Assembly (NCBI GenBank): GCA_958352885.1
Contig: CATWQI010000012.1
Location: forward strand, 6,915 to 70,914
DNA: 64,000 nucleotides
From: an uncultured Duncaniella sp.
GTDB lineage: Bacteria; Bacteroidota; Bacteroidia; Bacteroidales; Muribaculaceae
Direction: 5' to 3'
Part shown: piece by piece, positions 42,268 to 51,009 of the stretch
Numbering within the stretch: position 1 is the first letter of the stretch
Layout: each line of letters starts with the position of its first letter
Program-made: the position numbers and the translations under genes
Notes under the pieces: generated by a model
Seen by the model: the letters and a program-made list of their open reading frames with translations, nothing else
Databases searched by the model: none
What the model was told of the DNA's origin: nothing

Positions 42268-44316
42268 TCAGGTGCGCAGTCGTTTGGCGATAGAGCGGTG
42301 GTGAGATGCTGCCGCTGTGTCGCCGATAGTTTCGTATAGGTCGGCTGTCAAAGTGTGAAGTGTGCGGAGCAGAGGACGCGGATATTCATTCTCCTCGATT
42401 AGATCCAATCCAATCAAGCATCGGTCCATGGCATTGTGGATGTCATCAAGTTTGTGATAGGTTATTGCCATTCGGACTAATACTTCAAGGTTGAGCGGGT
42501 CGGAAGATGCTACAGCAGCAAAATCATTAAGTGCTTTCTCGTGTTCATCCAAGGCGGTGTAGGCGAGTCCTCTTCCGTAAAGTGCAGGGGTATGTGACGG
42601 TATGAGGGTCAGCGCTTTGTCATAGTTGGCTACTGCTGGGATGGGCATATCATCCTGGCGACAGTCATCACCAAGAGAGGTGTACTCGCATGCCATATCG
42701 CGGAAGCGCTCCTCGTTCTCGGCTATTTTTGTTTCGAGCCGGTCAATTTTTTCCTTAAGTGATTTGACAATGCCGAGTTTACGGCGTGCGTAACGCATGG
42801 CGAGTCTGTTGTCAAGGATGTTTTTGGACCGAAGTCCCTCTGTTAAGAGGTCAAATGCTTCAGCCAGATTCCCTTTGTCAGCTTCCTGTATTGCTGAATT
42901 AAAGCATGAGTCGGCATGTGCGTTCTCAAGAGCCCGGTCAATCAATACCGGGTCATTGAATGTTCTGCTGAAATTGACTATTGTCGGGTTAACGAATATG
43001 TCGCGGTCCGCTACGGTGGATTTCAGAGTCAGCCCATCGAAACTGCGGCAGCGGGAGAGAGCTACATAGGTCTGGCCACCGGCAAAGGCACCTCGTCCCA
43101 TGTCGATTATTACATTATTGAAGGTCAGACCTTGGCTTTTGTGTATGGTCAATGCCCAAGCGAGTTTTACCGGGTATTGTGTGAAACTACCGAGTTCCTC
43201 TTCTTCAATCTTTTTTGTTTTTTGGACATAGGTATATTTAATGTTTGACCATTTCTCCTGTTTGATGGTGTGGATATCACCGTTTTCGAGCTTGACCTCA
43301 AGCAATTCATCGGCAAGAGCGGTCACACGTCCGATAGTGCCGTTTACCCATCGGCGGTCAGGGTCATTCTTGATAAATACTACCTGCGCGCCCTCCTTAA
43401 GTGACAGTTCAAGGTCGGTAGGTAGGGAATTTTCAGGGAAATCCCCTTTGATGGTGCCTGTGAATCTGACTGTGGGTTTGTCAATGGCGTTGAGATGATA
43501 TTCATTGATATAGTCCACCATGTCACGCCTGGCAGCTAGAGTCATGGTGAAATTCTTGGACTTACTTTCCGGTATAGGAGGGGCGAGAGGTGAGATGCAT
43601 CTTGAGTTGAGGCGGATAAGGTCGTCTGGGGTAGTTGTCCCCATTCTTATGCGGTCGAGCAATCCAACGAAATCAGAGTCATTCTGGCGATACACTTTTC
43701 GCAATTCGATAGGTATGATTTTGATGTCGCTGAAAGCTTTTGCGGAGAAGAAGTAGAAATCATGATAGTAATTGCGCAGGATGTCACGCATGTCTCCTGT
43801 CACCACCGGTTCAAGTTGGAACACATCGCCGACGAGTAGAAGCTGCTTGCCTCCGAAAGGTTCACGGTTATTGCCGGTGTATGTGCGTAACAGTAGATCG
43901 ATGAAGTCGATGATGTCAGCACGTACCATGGAAATTTCGTCAATGATGATAAGCTCTACTTTCTTGATGAGTTTGACGAGGTGTCCCGGATATTTCATGC
44001 GCGACTTTATGCGGTCTCGCTTGAAGTCCGGGTCGTCGGGTGTAATTGGCTTGAACGGTATACGGAAGAAAGAGTGCAATGTCACCCCACCGACGTTGAC
44101 AGCTGCAATACCGGTGGGGGCGAGCACGACATATTCCTTCTTGGTATGTTGTGTGATGTAGCGTAGGAATGTCGATTTTCCTGTTCCGGCTTTGCCTGTC
44201 AGGAAAACAGACTGGTGGGTATATTGCAACAATTCCCAAGCTTTAAGAAACTCGGGATTGTTGAGGTCGATAGATTCTTCTTGCGCTTTTTTATGGCGAG
44301 AAGTCTTTTTAGCCAT
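42268..44316 (-). CDS. Pif1-like superfamily 1 DNA helicase with a C-terminal TPR domain
   Basis: A 682-aa protein. The helicase half has Walker A GKAGTGKS (residues 41-48), APTGIAAVNVGGVTLHSFF (motif Ia, Pif1-like), Walker B LIIIDEISM (Asp126-Glu127), GDVFQLEPV, a RecD2-like SH3/2B region and ALTIHKSQGLTFNNVIID with YVALSRCRS as motifs V and VI. From about residue 490 the protein continues with helical repeats that include TPR-like units (ALYGRGLAYTALDEHEKALNDF and VLVRMAITYHKLDDIHNAMD). Pif1 helicases are 5'-3' motors that open G-quadruplexes and stalled forks. The TPR tail suggests a docking role with a protein partner. It follows the FadL-like gene by 24 bp. Confidence 0.88.
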   Translation of the reverse strand: MAKKTSRHKKAQEESIDLNNPEFLKAWELLQYTHQSVFLTGKAGTGKSTFLRYITQHTKKEYVVLAPTGIAAVNVGGVTLHSFFRIPFKPITPDDPDFKRDRIKSRMKYPGHLVKLIKKVELIIIDEISMVRADIIDFIDLLLRTYTGNNREPFGGKQLLLVGDVFQLEPVVTGDMRDILRNYYHDFYFFSAKAFSDIKIIPIELRKVYRQNDSDFVGLLDRIRMGTTTPDDLIRLNSRCISPLAPPIPESKSKNFTMTLAARRDMVDYINEYHLNAIDKPTVRFTGTIKGDFPENSLPTDLELSLKEGAQVVFIKNDPDRRWVNGTIGRVTALADELLEVKLENGDIHTIKQEKWSNIKYTYVQKTKKIEEEELGSFTQYPVKLAWALTIHKSQGLTFNNVIIDMGRGAFAGGQTYVALSRCRSFDGLTLKSTVADRDIFVNPTIVNFSRTFNDPVLIDRALENAHADSCFNSAIQEADKGNLAEAFDLLTEGLRSKNILDNRLAMRYARRKLGIVKSLKEKIDRLETKIAENEERFRDMACEYTSLGDDCRQDDMPIPAVANYDKALTLIPSHTPALYGRGLAYTALDEHEKALNDFAAVASSDPLNLEVLVRMAITYHKLDDIHNAMDRCLIGLDLIEENEYPRPLLRTLHTLTADLYETIGDTAAASHHRSIAKRLRT

Positions 44317-44340
44317 TATATGGTTTTGATATTTTGTCTG

Positions 44341-46050
44341 TTAGAATTTGAATCCAACCGTGAGGATGACGGAATTGTTGTTGTCTGAAATCTCAGCGGA
44401 AGGTGCAGATACGAAGTAATTGGGTGAAACACCTTCATTGTAGTTGGTGAACGCCTGGTATTTACTCTTGCGCGCACGGTGTACATAAGCGGCGTCAGCG
44501 TAGAAATTCTTATAACGGTAGCCGATGCCGCAAGTGATGTACTGCGTAGTTTTATCAAGGGTAAATGCCGGTTGAGTTTCAGTGTCGTCAGGACCGGATG
44601 TGTGCACATAAATGGCTTCTTGGGTATTGCCTTGTCCTGTGTAACCGTCCATGGTTTCCTGTGTCACGGGGCTACTTTCGTAGCTGTAACCGGCACGAAT
44701 GCTGAATGCGGGGGTTATACGGTACTCGGCTCCGATGCGCATTATGTTTGTGGCTTTGTAATAAGTCTTTATATCGCCGGTCACATCTTTATACTCGTTT
44801 CCGTTAAAGTCCTGAACCCGCATGCTTTGTGTGCCGCGGTATTCATAGTCCGCACTGATGATGGCTCTACCTCCGATTACCCCGGCAGCACCTACCATAA
44901 GGCGCCACGGGCTTTTCAGCTTCCAGTCAAATTCATCGTAATAACCTTCGTCTGTTACCTGGGAGCCATGTATATCAGTCCCTGTCGGATAGGAAGAGGA
45001 GTTGAATGCGAAATTGGTGCTCGCTATACCCTGATAGGTAAGGTTGTAGTATGTTGGGGTATGGACTGCGATACCGAATCGGAGCTCGTTAATCGGCTTG
45101 ACTATGACGCCGACCTTGACGTTGAAGCCACTGCCATAGATTCGTTTATAGTTGTCAAGCCGGAAATCAGCCGTACCGCCTTCAACATAAGACTCTCCGT
45201 CTGCGTCAGGAACATTTGCGTTCTCAAGATGCTCTGAATAATATGTATTAGAGCGGTAGTCTATATCTGTTATACCGAAACCGAGTCCCCAATATACTAT
45301 GTTCTGGATATTGCCACCGAAATTGATGGAGTACTCGTCGATATATCCTTTTTCCTCTACCATATATCTGCCGGTACCTGTTGTGCCGTTGTAGTTATAA
45401 AGGCCGGAATATTCATTTGCTCCAGGCGATACCGGGTTAATGCCGTAACTGTTGTACATCAGTATGCTTGACCATGGAGCATATGGGTATGTCTGACCTG
45501 ACGGTGAAATATAGTTTTGCTGGTAAGGATTGAAATTTGATGTCGGAAGCATCTCTGCGGGATATATACCATCGTTGCTTGTGAAGTCGGCGACGAGATT
45601 GGTATAGGATGTGCCAAGTGAGCCAAGTGAGCCGCCGTAACGTCGGTCAAACGAAGCTGCGCGCGAATAGCTTACGCCCCAGTTGAGAAAGGGCATTGCG
45701 GATGCGTCTCCAAGATTTATGGAGCCGACATAACCGAAGTTATTGCAGGCAACGCGAGTCCAGTTTTCAGTATTGCTCATGCCTGCGGTTGTCGATTTCG
45801 AGGACATCATGTTGATGTCAAGGGTTGCGGATATATCGCTACTGCGGTATATTCCTATACCGGCGGGGTTCTGGTTTAGGGTGGAGATATCGCCGCCAAG
45901 TGCTGTAAATGCTCCACCCATTGACATGAACCGAGCCGAACCGCGCATGTCTGTCTGCGATACTGAGTAGGCGTCGATAGCATTCTGGGCAAATAAAGCC
46001 GATGGTACGGTCGCCAATATCCCTGCTATAAGAGACTTCTTCATAATCAT
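44341..46050 (-). CDS. OmpP1/FadL/TodX-family outer-membrane transporter
   Basis: A 569-aa protein with signal peptide MIMKKSLIAGILATVPSALFAQ. The mature start, DMRGSARFMSMGGAFTALGGDISTLNQNPAGIG, is the family hatch signature (FadL-type NPAG motif). The rest alternates beta strands typical of a 14-strand barrel and ends in VGFKF, with a terminal Phe. Family members move hydrophobic compounds across the outer membrane. The Bacteroidota members are often labelled hemin receptors, without proof of substrate. It lies 57 bp downstream of the Trp/Gly-rich gene and upstream of the helicase gene, all on the minus strand. Confidence 0.85.
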   Translation of the reverse strand: MIMKKSLIAGILATVPSALFAQNAIDAYSVSQTDMRGSARFMSMGGAFTALGGDISTLNQNPAGIGIYRSSDISATLDINMMSSKSTTAGMSNTENWTRVACNNFGYVGSINLGDASAMPFLNWGVSYSRAASFDRRYGGSLGSLGTSYTNLVADFTSNDGIYPAEMLPTSNFNPYQQNYISPSGQTYPYAPWSSILMYNSYGINPVSPGANEYSGLYNYNGTTGTGRYMVEEKGYIDEYSINFGGNIQNIVYWGLGFGITDIDYRSNTYYSEHLENANVPDADGESYVEGGTADFRLDNYKRIYGSGFNVKVGVIVKPINELRFGIAVHTPTYYNLTYQGIASTNFAFNSSSYPTGTDIHGSQVTDEGYYDEFDWKLKSPWRLMVGAAGVIGGRAIISADYEYRGTQSMRVQDFNGNEYKDVTGDIKTYYKATNIMRIGAEYRITPAFSIRAGYSYESSPVTQETMDGYTGQGNTQEAIYVHTSGPDDTETQPAFTLDKTTQYITCGIGYRYKNFYADAAYVHRARKSKYQAFTNYNEGVSPNYFVSAPSAEISDNNNSVILTVGFKF

Positions 46051-46107
46051 TTCAGTTGGTTAGTGAGGTTTTGTAGACTTAGTTTATTAGAGTAAGATAA
46101 ATCAGAA

Positions 46108-47226
46108 TTAATGCCGACCGCGACCACCACCGGTAGAACGACTTCCACCTCCGAATCCACCACGGCTTCCACCGGTGCTGAATCCACCGGTGCGTCCGCC
46201 ATTGGTATTGCTTGGACGGTTATAAGTATTGTTATTTGTATTATTAGGACGGGAGTAGCTGTTGGAATTGTTTGTTCCGGGACGGCTATATCCGTTGTTT
46301 TGGTTGGTGGTGGTACTTGGGCGCACGCCGGGTCGGCCAGTTGTGCCGTTATTGTTGGGACGAGCGTTGGTGTTGGTGTTGCCCCATCCGGCTGTGCCTT
46401 GGTGGCGACCTCCATTGATTAAGCCTGGACGTGAACCCGTAGTACCGGTGGGACGAGAACCTGCCCATTGGTTGCCAGGTCGGCTACCGATTGCACCGGG
46501 GTGGCGAGGGTTATAGGGACGACCGAGAGAGGGTCCCCAACCCCAGGATGGTCCCCAAGCCCAGTTCCAGGATGGTCCCCAGGCAGGTCCCCATCCCCAA
46601 CCGGGTCCCCACGCCCAAGAAGGTCCCCATCCGAATGACCAATAGGGGTCGTACCATGAATTCCAATACCAGCTTGAGTTCCAGCGCCAGTAATTGTTCC
46701 AATAATATGGCGATGACCAGGCTAATGACGGATAGAAATAGTCATATCCCCAATAGGCTGAAGGGGTGTTGACATATACATTGACTGTCTGAGGTTCCAT
46801 GTAATATATCTGTGCAAGTTCCGTATCACCGGAGCCACTTACTATTTCAGGGTTGTAGTATTGTTCAATACGGCGGGTGTATTGGAAATCAGTGGCTGTC
46901 GAATCTGCCGATAGTGAGTCGGTGGCGAATATTCCGCGACGGTTGTAATCGTCAACACTTATGGTGCGAGTCCCGTTGACGGTATAATTATCGGCAGAAG
47001 GATAGTCTGTAACTACTACAGTAGCGGAGCCGTTGCCATAAGTTGCAGCTTTATAATAATTGCCATTGGAGCCGGATGTATTCTGGGATTTGGATTGAGA
47101 AGTCTTGGCGGCCTTATCTTTGGATGCGTCATAGTAGATATCATCATCGTAATATGACTGGGCGGAAGCTATCGAAACGGTAGCAAACAAACCTGCCATT
47201 AAAATTGCGAAACGTCTGATTTTCAT
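46108..47226 (-). CDS. Secreted low-complexity protein rich in Trp/Gly/Tyr with SRP and GGR repeats
   Basis: A 372-aa protein with signal peptide MKIRRFAILMAGLFATVSIASAQ. Residues 24-155 are Ser/Asn/Asp/Tyr-rich. Residues 159-231 are dominated by Trp, Tyr, Gly and Pro with repeats of the form W-G-P-x-W. Residues 245-340 carry repeated SRP/GRP/YSRPN units with Asn runs, and 343-372 are Gly/Arg/Ser-rich (GGSRGGFGG, GGGRGRH). I recognise no enzymatic domain. The aromatic block could support membrane or glycan contact or self-assembly; the basic Gly-Arg tail could bind polyanions. Reading frame, signal peptide and position in the minus-strand run support a real gene. A terminator for the ABC genes precedes it by 132 bp, so it needs its own promoter, which I could not identify. 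Confidence 0.7.
   Translation of the reverse strand: MKIRRFAILMAGLFATVSIASAQSYYDDDIYYDASKDKAAKTSQSKSQNTSGSNGNYYKAATYGNGSATVVVTDYPSADNYTVNGTRTISVDDYNRRGIFATDSLSADSTATDFQYTRRIEQYYNPEIVSGSGDTELAQIYYMEPQTVNVYVNTPSAYWGYDYFYPSLAWSSPYYWNNYWRWNSSWYWNSWYDPYWSFGWGPSWAWGPGWGWGPAWGPSWNWAWGPSWGWGPSLGRPYNPRHPGAIGSRPGNQWAGSRPTGTTGSRPGLINGGRHQGTAGWGNTNTNARPNNNGTTGRPGVRPSTTTNQNNGYSRPGTNNSNSYSRPNNTNNNTYNRPSNTNGGRTGGFSTGGSRGGFGGGSRSTGGGRGRH
46532..46629. repeat. Imperfect tandem repeats (GGTCCCCA unit) within the Trp/Gly-rich gene
   Basis: Six copies of GGTCCCCA start at 46532, 46550, 46574, 46586, 46604 and 46622. The distances (18, 24, 12, 18, 18) are all multiples of 6 bp. Read on the minus strand they encode the repeated W-G-P units. 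The arrangement would allow in-frame expansion or contraction by slippage. Confidence 0.85.
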
Positions 47227-47357
47227 ATCTGATGCTTGAGTAATGAGAGTTTGTATTAATTGTGTATGCAGGGCTATTTTGCAGACCCTTTATTGTTAGA
47301 CATTTTCCAACCCCAAAAGTTTAATCAAAATAAGCCTTTCACATAATAATATAACAC

Positions 47358-47410
47358 AAAAATACTGCTTTTTCCTGAGAATCCAATAAACTTTCAGGAA
47401 AAAGCAGTAT
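47358..47410 (-). terminator. Intrinsic terminator of the ABC exporter operon
   Basis: A perfect 17-bp inverted repeat (47362-47378 with 47394-47410) around a 15-nt loop. On the minus strand it is followed by a TTTTT run. It lies 43 bp past the permease stop. Confidence 0.9.
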
Positions 47411-47453
47411 CAATATGATTATTTAGTGTTATTTAACCTAATATGGCTGATGG

Positions 47454-48764
47454 CTATTTGTAACGAGTCCAGCGGATTACTTCCTTTATGGTCGGCTTTT
47501 TGCCATACATGAAAATACCTACACGGTAGATTTTACCTGCAAGCCATACCATGAAAATGAAACTGGCTATCAACAGTACGAGTGACAGTGCGATTTCCCA
47601 AGCCGGTATGCCGAATGGGATTCTCGCCACCATAACCATAGGTGAGGTGAGAGGGAATATGGATGCCCAGAATGCTACTGTACCCATGGGGTCGGCAGCA
47701 GCTACTAAGGCAAACATGATGCCGAAGATTATAGGGAAGACGGCTACCGATGTGAGCTGGCTTGCGTCCTGGATGTTGTCGGCAGACGAGCCGATGGCTG
47801 CAAAAAAGGAAGAGTAGAGCAGGAAGCCGAATATGAGGAAGATCGTCATCATGGCGACGAGTGACAGGATGTTTCCAACATTTCCAATCATTGCCATGCC
47901 TTGGAGAAGTTCCATGTCGGAACCATTGCTGATGGCGTCATAGTTGCCAGCCTGTATGGAGGAGATGTCGGTCATCACATCGGCTGGCATGATAGCGGGT
48001 AGGAGGAATGCCGACATGAGTGATAACAGGATGCCCCATAATATCATCTGAGTGACTGCGACAAGTGCCACGCCGATGATTTTACCCATCATGAGTTGCA
48101 TCGGTTTGACGGATGATACCACGACTTCAAGAACTCGGTTGCCTTTCTCTTCGATTATCGAAGTCATGACCATCTGCCCGTATATGAGCAGGAACATGTA
48201 GAGGATGAATGACATACCTATGCCGATTGCATAGCTGAAACCGGCTGATACCGCCTCCTGATTTTCTTTGTCGTTGCGTACTGTCGAGATTGCCACATTG
48301 CTTTTCACTTCGTCGAGTATTTGATCGAGGTTTTCGATGTTGTAGCTTTTTAGCCTTGTGGATTCGATTATGTCGTTGATCTGGCGTGAGATGGAGCTTT
48401 CTGTGGATATTGATGAAGGTCCGTTGCTGTAAAGTTTAAGGGTGCCACGTTGTGATTGGATTATATTGGCCGGGATTACAAGTACGGCACTAACATCGGT
48501 GCGGTTGAGCGCCGAATCGACAGTGATGCCTCGTGCGAGCTCGAATTTAACTTCGTCGTAATCCTTCAGCTGCGGAGCTATTGAGCCGGAATTGTCCACG
48601 ACAAGGACTTTAGCCTCCGATGAGTCGACGAATGCCATTATGATTGCGGGCAGCGTCATGAGTACAAGCATCAGCAGCGGCGTGAGTATTGTAGTTATGA
48701 TGAAGCTTTTTTTCTTGACGCGCTCAAGATATTCGCGCTCGATTACGATACCAATTTTTGACAT
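47454..48764 (-). CDS. ABC-2 family exporter permease (NatB-like)
   Basis: A 436-aa membrane protein. TM1 near residues 20-42 (FIITTILTPLLMLVLMTLPAI) is followed by a large extracytoplasmic domain (about 45-180) and then five or six TM segments from GFSYAIGIGMSFILYMFLLI onward. The block MTSIIEEKGNRVLEVVVSSVKPMQLMMGKIIGVALVAV is the ABC-2/NatB signature. It lies 33 bp after the ATPase gene, which supplies the motor. NatAB exporters extrude sodium; other members of the family have different or unknown substrates. The predicted ECF promoter upstream suggests a cell-envelope stress role. Confidence 0.88.
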   Translation of the reverse strand: MSKIGIVIEREYLERVKKKSFIITTILTPLLMLVLMTLPAIIMAFVDSSEAKVLVVDNSGSIAPQLKDYDEVKFELARGITVDSALNRTDVSAVLVIPANIIQSQRGTLKLYSNGPSSISTESSISRQINDIIESTRLKSYNIENLDQILDEVKSNVAISTVRNDKENQEAVSAGFSYAIGIGMSFILYMFLLIYGQMVMTSIIEEKGNRVLEVVVSSVKPMQLMMGKIIGVALVAVTQMILWGILLSLMSAFLLPAIMPADVMTDISSIQAGNYDAISNGSDMELLQGMAMIGNVGNILSLVAMMTIFLIFGFLLYSSFFAAIGSSADNIQDASQLTSVAVFPIIFGIMFALVAAADPMGTVAFWASIFPLTSPMVMVARIPFGIPAWEIALSLVLLIASFIFMVWLAGKIYRVGIFMYGKKPTIKEVIRWTRYK

Positions 48765-48797
48765 ATGTATATGATTTTGCTTGGATGGTTAGTAAAT

Positions 48798-49721
48798 TCA
48801 AATATCCTCTTTTACGGCACGGATGAAGATGTCGTTCATCGATGCCATGCTTTCACAGAATGCAGCAAGTTGAACAGTGTCATTTGCAAGCGAGATGACA
48901 TCGTGAAGCGACGAATCGTCGTTGACATGGAGTGAAATGTTGTTACGGCCATGTGCGTCCGGCTCGTTGATATTGAAATCGCCTGCCACAGGCTGTAGCT
49001 TTTCGATAAGATTGCGTGCGTCGCCGCAGAATGTCAGGTCATAACGGTTGCCGAAATAGCGTCTGCGAAGTTCTTCCACATTGCCGCTGAGGATGTTGCG
49101 GCTTTTATTGATGAGCGTGATGTTGTCGCAGACTTCCTCGACTGAACTCATGTTATGAGTGGAGAAAATCACAGTTGCTCCTTCATCTTTCAATTTTAGT
49201 ATTTCGTCTTTGAGGAGGTTGGCGTTGATTGGGTCGAAGCCGGAAAATGGTTCATCGAATATGAGGAGTTTCGGGCGGTGAAGCACAGTGATGATGAACT
49301 GGATTTTTTGAGCCATTCCCTTGGAAAGTTCTTCGACTTTCTTGTCCCACCAAGAGAGAATGTCAAATTTCTCGAACCATAGACGCAATTCGCGTGTGGC
49401 GTCGGCTTTTGAGAGCCCTTTCAGACGGGCAAAAAACACAGCCTGTTCACCGACTTTCATTTTCTTATACAGACCTCTTTCCTCCGGAAGGTAGCCGATG
49501 TGCTCGACATCGTTCTCGGTGAGTGGGTGTCCGTCAAGGTAGACTTGTCCCTTGTCAGGGGCAGTGATGTGGTTTATGATGCGGATGAGTGTGGTTTTCC
49601 CTGCACCGTTTGGTCCAAGCAACCCGTAAACCTTTCCTTCAGGCACGGAGAGCGATACATTATCAAGCGCCACATGGGATGAGTAGGCTTTGGTTACATT
49701 TTCGACTTGTAAAATATCCAT
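48798..49721 (-). CDS. ABC transporter ATP-binding protein (NatA-like)
   Basis: A 307-aa ATPase. Walker A is GPNGAGKT (36-43), the Q-loop region is HIGYLPEERGLYKKM, the signature motif is LSKGM (132-136) in place of LSGGQ, Walker B is LLIFDEP (152-158) and the switch histidine is in FSTHNMSSVEE. After residue 215 a C-terminal DUF4162-like domain follows, as in NatA-type exporters. It is the first gene of a two-gene minus-strand operon and is divergent from the ECF sigma gene. Confidence 0.93.
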   Translation of the reverse strand: MDILQVENVTKAYSSHVALDNVSLSVPEGKVYGLLGPNGAGKTTLIRIINHITAPDKGQVYLDGHPLTENDVEHIGYLPEERGLYKKMKVGEQAVFFARLKGLSKADATRELRLWFEKFDILSWWDKKVEELSKGMAQKIQFIITVLHRPKLLIFDEPFSGFDPINANLLKDEILKLKDEGATVIFSTHNMSSVEEVCDNITLINKSRNILSGNVEELRRRYFGNRYDLTFCGDARNLIEKLQPVAGDFNINEPDAHGRNNISLHVNDDSSLHDVISLANDTVQLAAFCESMASMNDIFIRAVKEDI

Positions 49722-49782
49722 TATTAAGATGTATAATTAATTGGTTTAGGAGTCATTCAGTGAATGCCAGAGTTTGAAACAT

Positions 49783-49810
49783 ATGACGCAAAAGTACTGA
49801 AAAAGTTTCA
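49783..49810 (-). promoter_or_regulatory. Candidate ECF-sigma promoter for the ABC exporter operon
   Basis: On the minus strand, TGAAAC (49810-49805), exactly 16 bp, then CGTCAT (49788-49783). This has the -35 GAAAC and -10 CGTC shape of SigW-type ECF promoters. It would start the ABC operon about 55-60 bp upstream of its ATG. A housekeeping-type -7 (TACTTTTG, 49796-49789) sits inside the spacer. Confidence 0.6.
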
Positions 49811-49830
49811 GTGGGATGAAACTTTTTTCA
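49798..49830. repeat. Inverted repeat joining the two divergent ECF -35 elements
   Basis: TGAAAAAGTTTCA (49798-49810) and its near-complement (49817-49830, one extra T) flank GTGGGA. The outer halves of the two promoters' -35 regions form this symmetry. Confidence 0.8.
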
Positions 49831-49844
49831 CAAATGCTCGTCTA
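49817..49844 (+). promoter_or_regulatory. Candidate autoregulated ECF promoter of the sigma gene
   Basis: TGAAAC (49817-49822), 16 bp, CGTCTA (49839-49844), 50 bp before the sigma-factor ATG. It has the same motif and spacing as the minus-strand promoter only 6 bp away. Confidence 0.6.
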
Positions 49845-49894
49845 AGAGAGAAAAGTGACAAGCATAAACATTAATAAACTCATTAGAATAACAG

Positions 49895-50401
49895 ATGGCA
49901 GTACCCACCAAAGAATCACGTTTTATGGCGGTAGTCAATGACAATCGCCAGATGATTTATAAGGTGTGCTATATGTATGCCACTGATAATGACCATTTCA
50001 AGGATCTATACCAGGAGGTGCTCGCAAGTCTGTGGCAAGGGCTTGATTCATTCAGGGGAGATTCAAAAATGTCAACATGGATATACCGTGCCGCCATCAA
50101 CACTTGTGTTACGTTCTATCGCAAGCATAAAAGCCACGGGCAGGAAACTGTGGCTCTCGACGCAGTAGCCGATATCCCCGGCGATGATAATGCAAGGGCT
50201 GATATGCTGAAGGAGATGTACAGGCTGATATCAGGTCTGAACAAAATGGACAAGGCTCTTATATTGATGTGGCTTGACGAACGTAGCTACGATGAGATAG
50301 CGGAAGTGACGGGATTGTCACGTAACAATGTTGCCACACGTCTGCGCCGGATAAAGCAAAGACTTGTGGACGAAAACAGGAAGGAGGAAAACTTAGCATG
50401 A
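49895..50401 (+). CDS. ECF-type RNA polymerase sigma factor
   Basis: A 168-aa group 4 sigma factor with only regions 2 and 4. Region 2 includes VCYMYATDNDHFKDLYQEVLASLWQGLDSFRG and STWIYRAAINTCVTFYRK. Region 4 has the helix-turn-helix RSYDEIAEVTGLSRNNVATRLRRIKQRL. The next gene overlaps it by 4 bp and encodes a membrane protein, the usual place for an anti-sigma factor. The upstream region carries an ECF-like promoter that suggests autoregulation. Confidence 0.95.
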   Translation: MAVPTKESRFMAVVNDNRQMIYKVCYMYATDNDHFKDLYQEVLASLWQGLDSFRGDSKMSTWIYRAAINTCVTFYRKHKSHGQETVALDAVADIPGDDNARADMLKEMYRLISGLNKMDKALILMWLDERSYDEIAEVTGLSRNNVATRLRRIKQRLVDENRKEENLA

Positions 50402-50946
50402 ATATCGATGAACTGAAACAGAACTGGAACTCAATGGACTTCACTGCTGGCGGTCCCATGCCGGATGTCCGTGATTTGGAGAAACGTGTGGCTACAAGCC
50501 GTGTTTCGACTTTGCGGGACAGGATTTATCGTTTGCATATACGTCTGAGTATATTGGCATGCCTCGGTATATTCACTATGGTGCCGTTTGAGAAGGGGGA
50601 ACCGTTGATGGCTCTGTGTGCCATAGCATTCTTTATTATTATGATGGCAATGCATGCCTCGCTGGCATTCTGGGCGCATAAACTTGATTATGGGCGTATG
50701 ACTGTAAAAGAAGCTCTGAAGTCTGTTTATGAGCTGGAGCATAAGCGTAACCGCAATAGGGTTGTAGCTGTCGTGATGGCAATACCTTTATTATGCTATA
50801 TGGGATATACGTTTTCGAACGGAGAGCCGGGATTGCTGGTCGGCTGTATTGCCGGTGCATGCCTGGGGGCATTGATAGGGCTTATGGTTAATCACCGGGC
50901 CGTGATGACTCTACGTGAGATGAAGAAGGAACTTGGTGATGACTGA
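50398..50946 (+). CDS. Four-helix membrane protein, putative anti-sigma factor
   Basis: A 182-aa protein. Residues 1-48 are cytoplasmic and begin MNIDELKQNWNSMDF, an opening common to uncharacterised Bacteroidota proteins encoded next to ECF sigma genes. Four hydrophobic segments follow at about 49-66, 69-91, 122-140 and 144-165, with a Glu/Arg/Lys-rich loop between the second and third. There is no zinc-binding HxxxCxxC anti-sigma motif. The ATGA overlap with the sigma gene implies matched synthesis, which supports an anti-sigma role by context only. Confidence 0.65.
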   Translation: MNIDELKQNWNSMDFTAGGPMPDVRDLEKRVATSRVSTLRDRIYRLHIRLSILACLGIFTMVPFEKGEPLMALCAIAFFIIMMAMHASLAFWAHKLDYGRMTVKEALKSVYELEHKRNRNRVVAVVMAIPLLCYMGYTFSNGEPGLLVGCIAGACLGALIGLMVNHRAVMTLREMKKELGDD

Positions 50947-51009
50947 GCCTCGAAAGTGAAAAAATGAGGGGTAACGAGTGGGCAATACGAAAAAAGTAGT
51001 GCCGGTCAC

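Noticed and set aside
44479..45237. 252-codon open frame on the plus strand
   Set aside because: It is antisense to the FadL-like gene, which has a signal peptide and family motifs.
46532..46629. Regularly spaced GGTCCCCA repeats considered as a CRISPR-like array
   Set aside because: The units are 8 bp, spaced by 12-24 bp in multiples of 6, and lie in frame within a coding region for W-G-P repeats; no spacers or cas genes.
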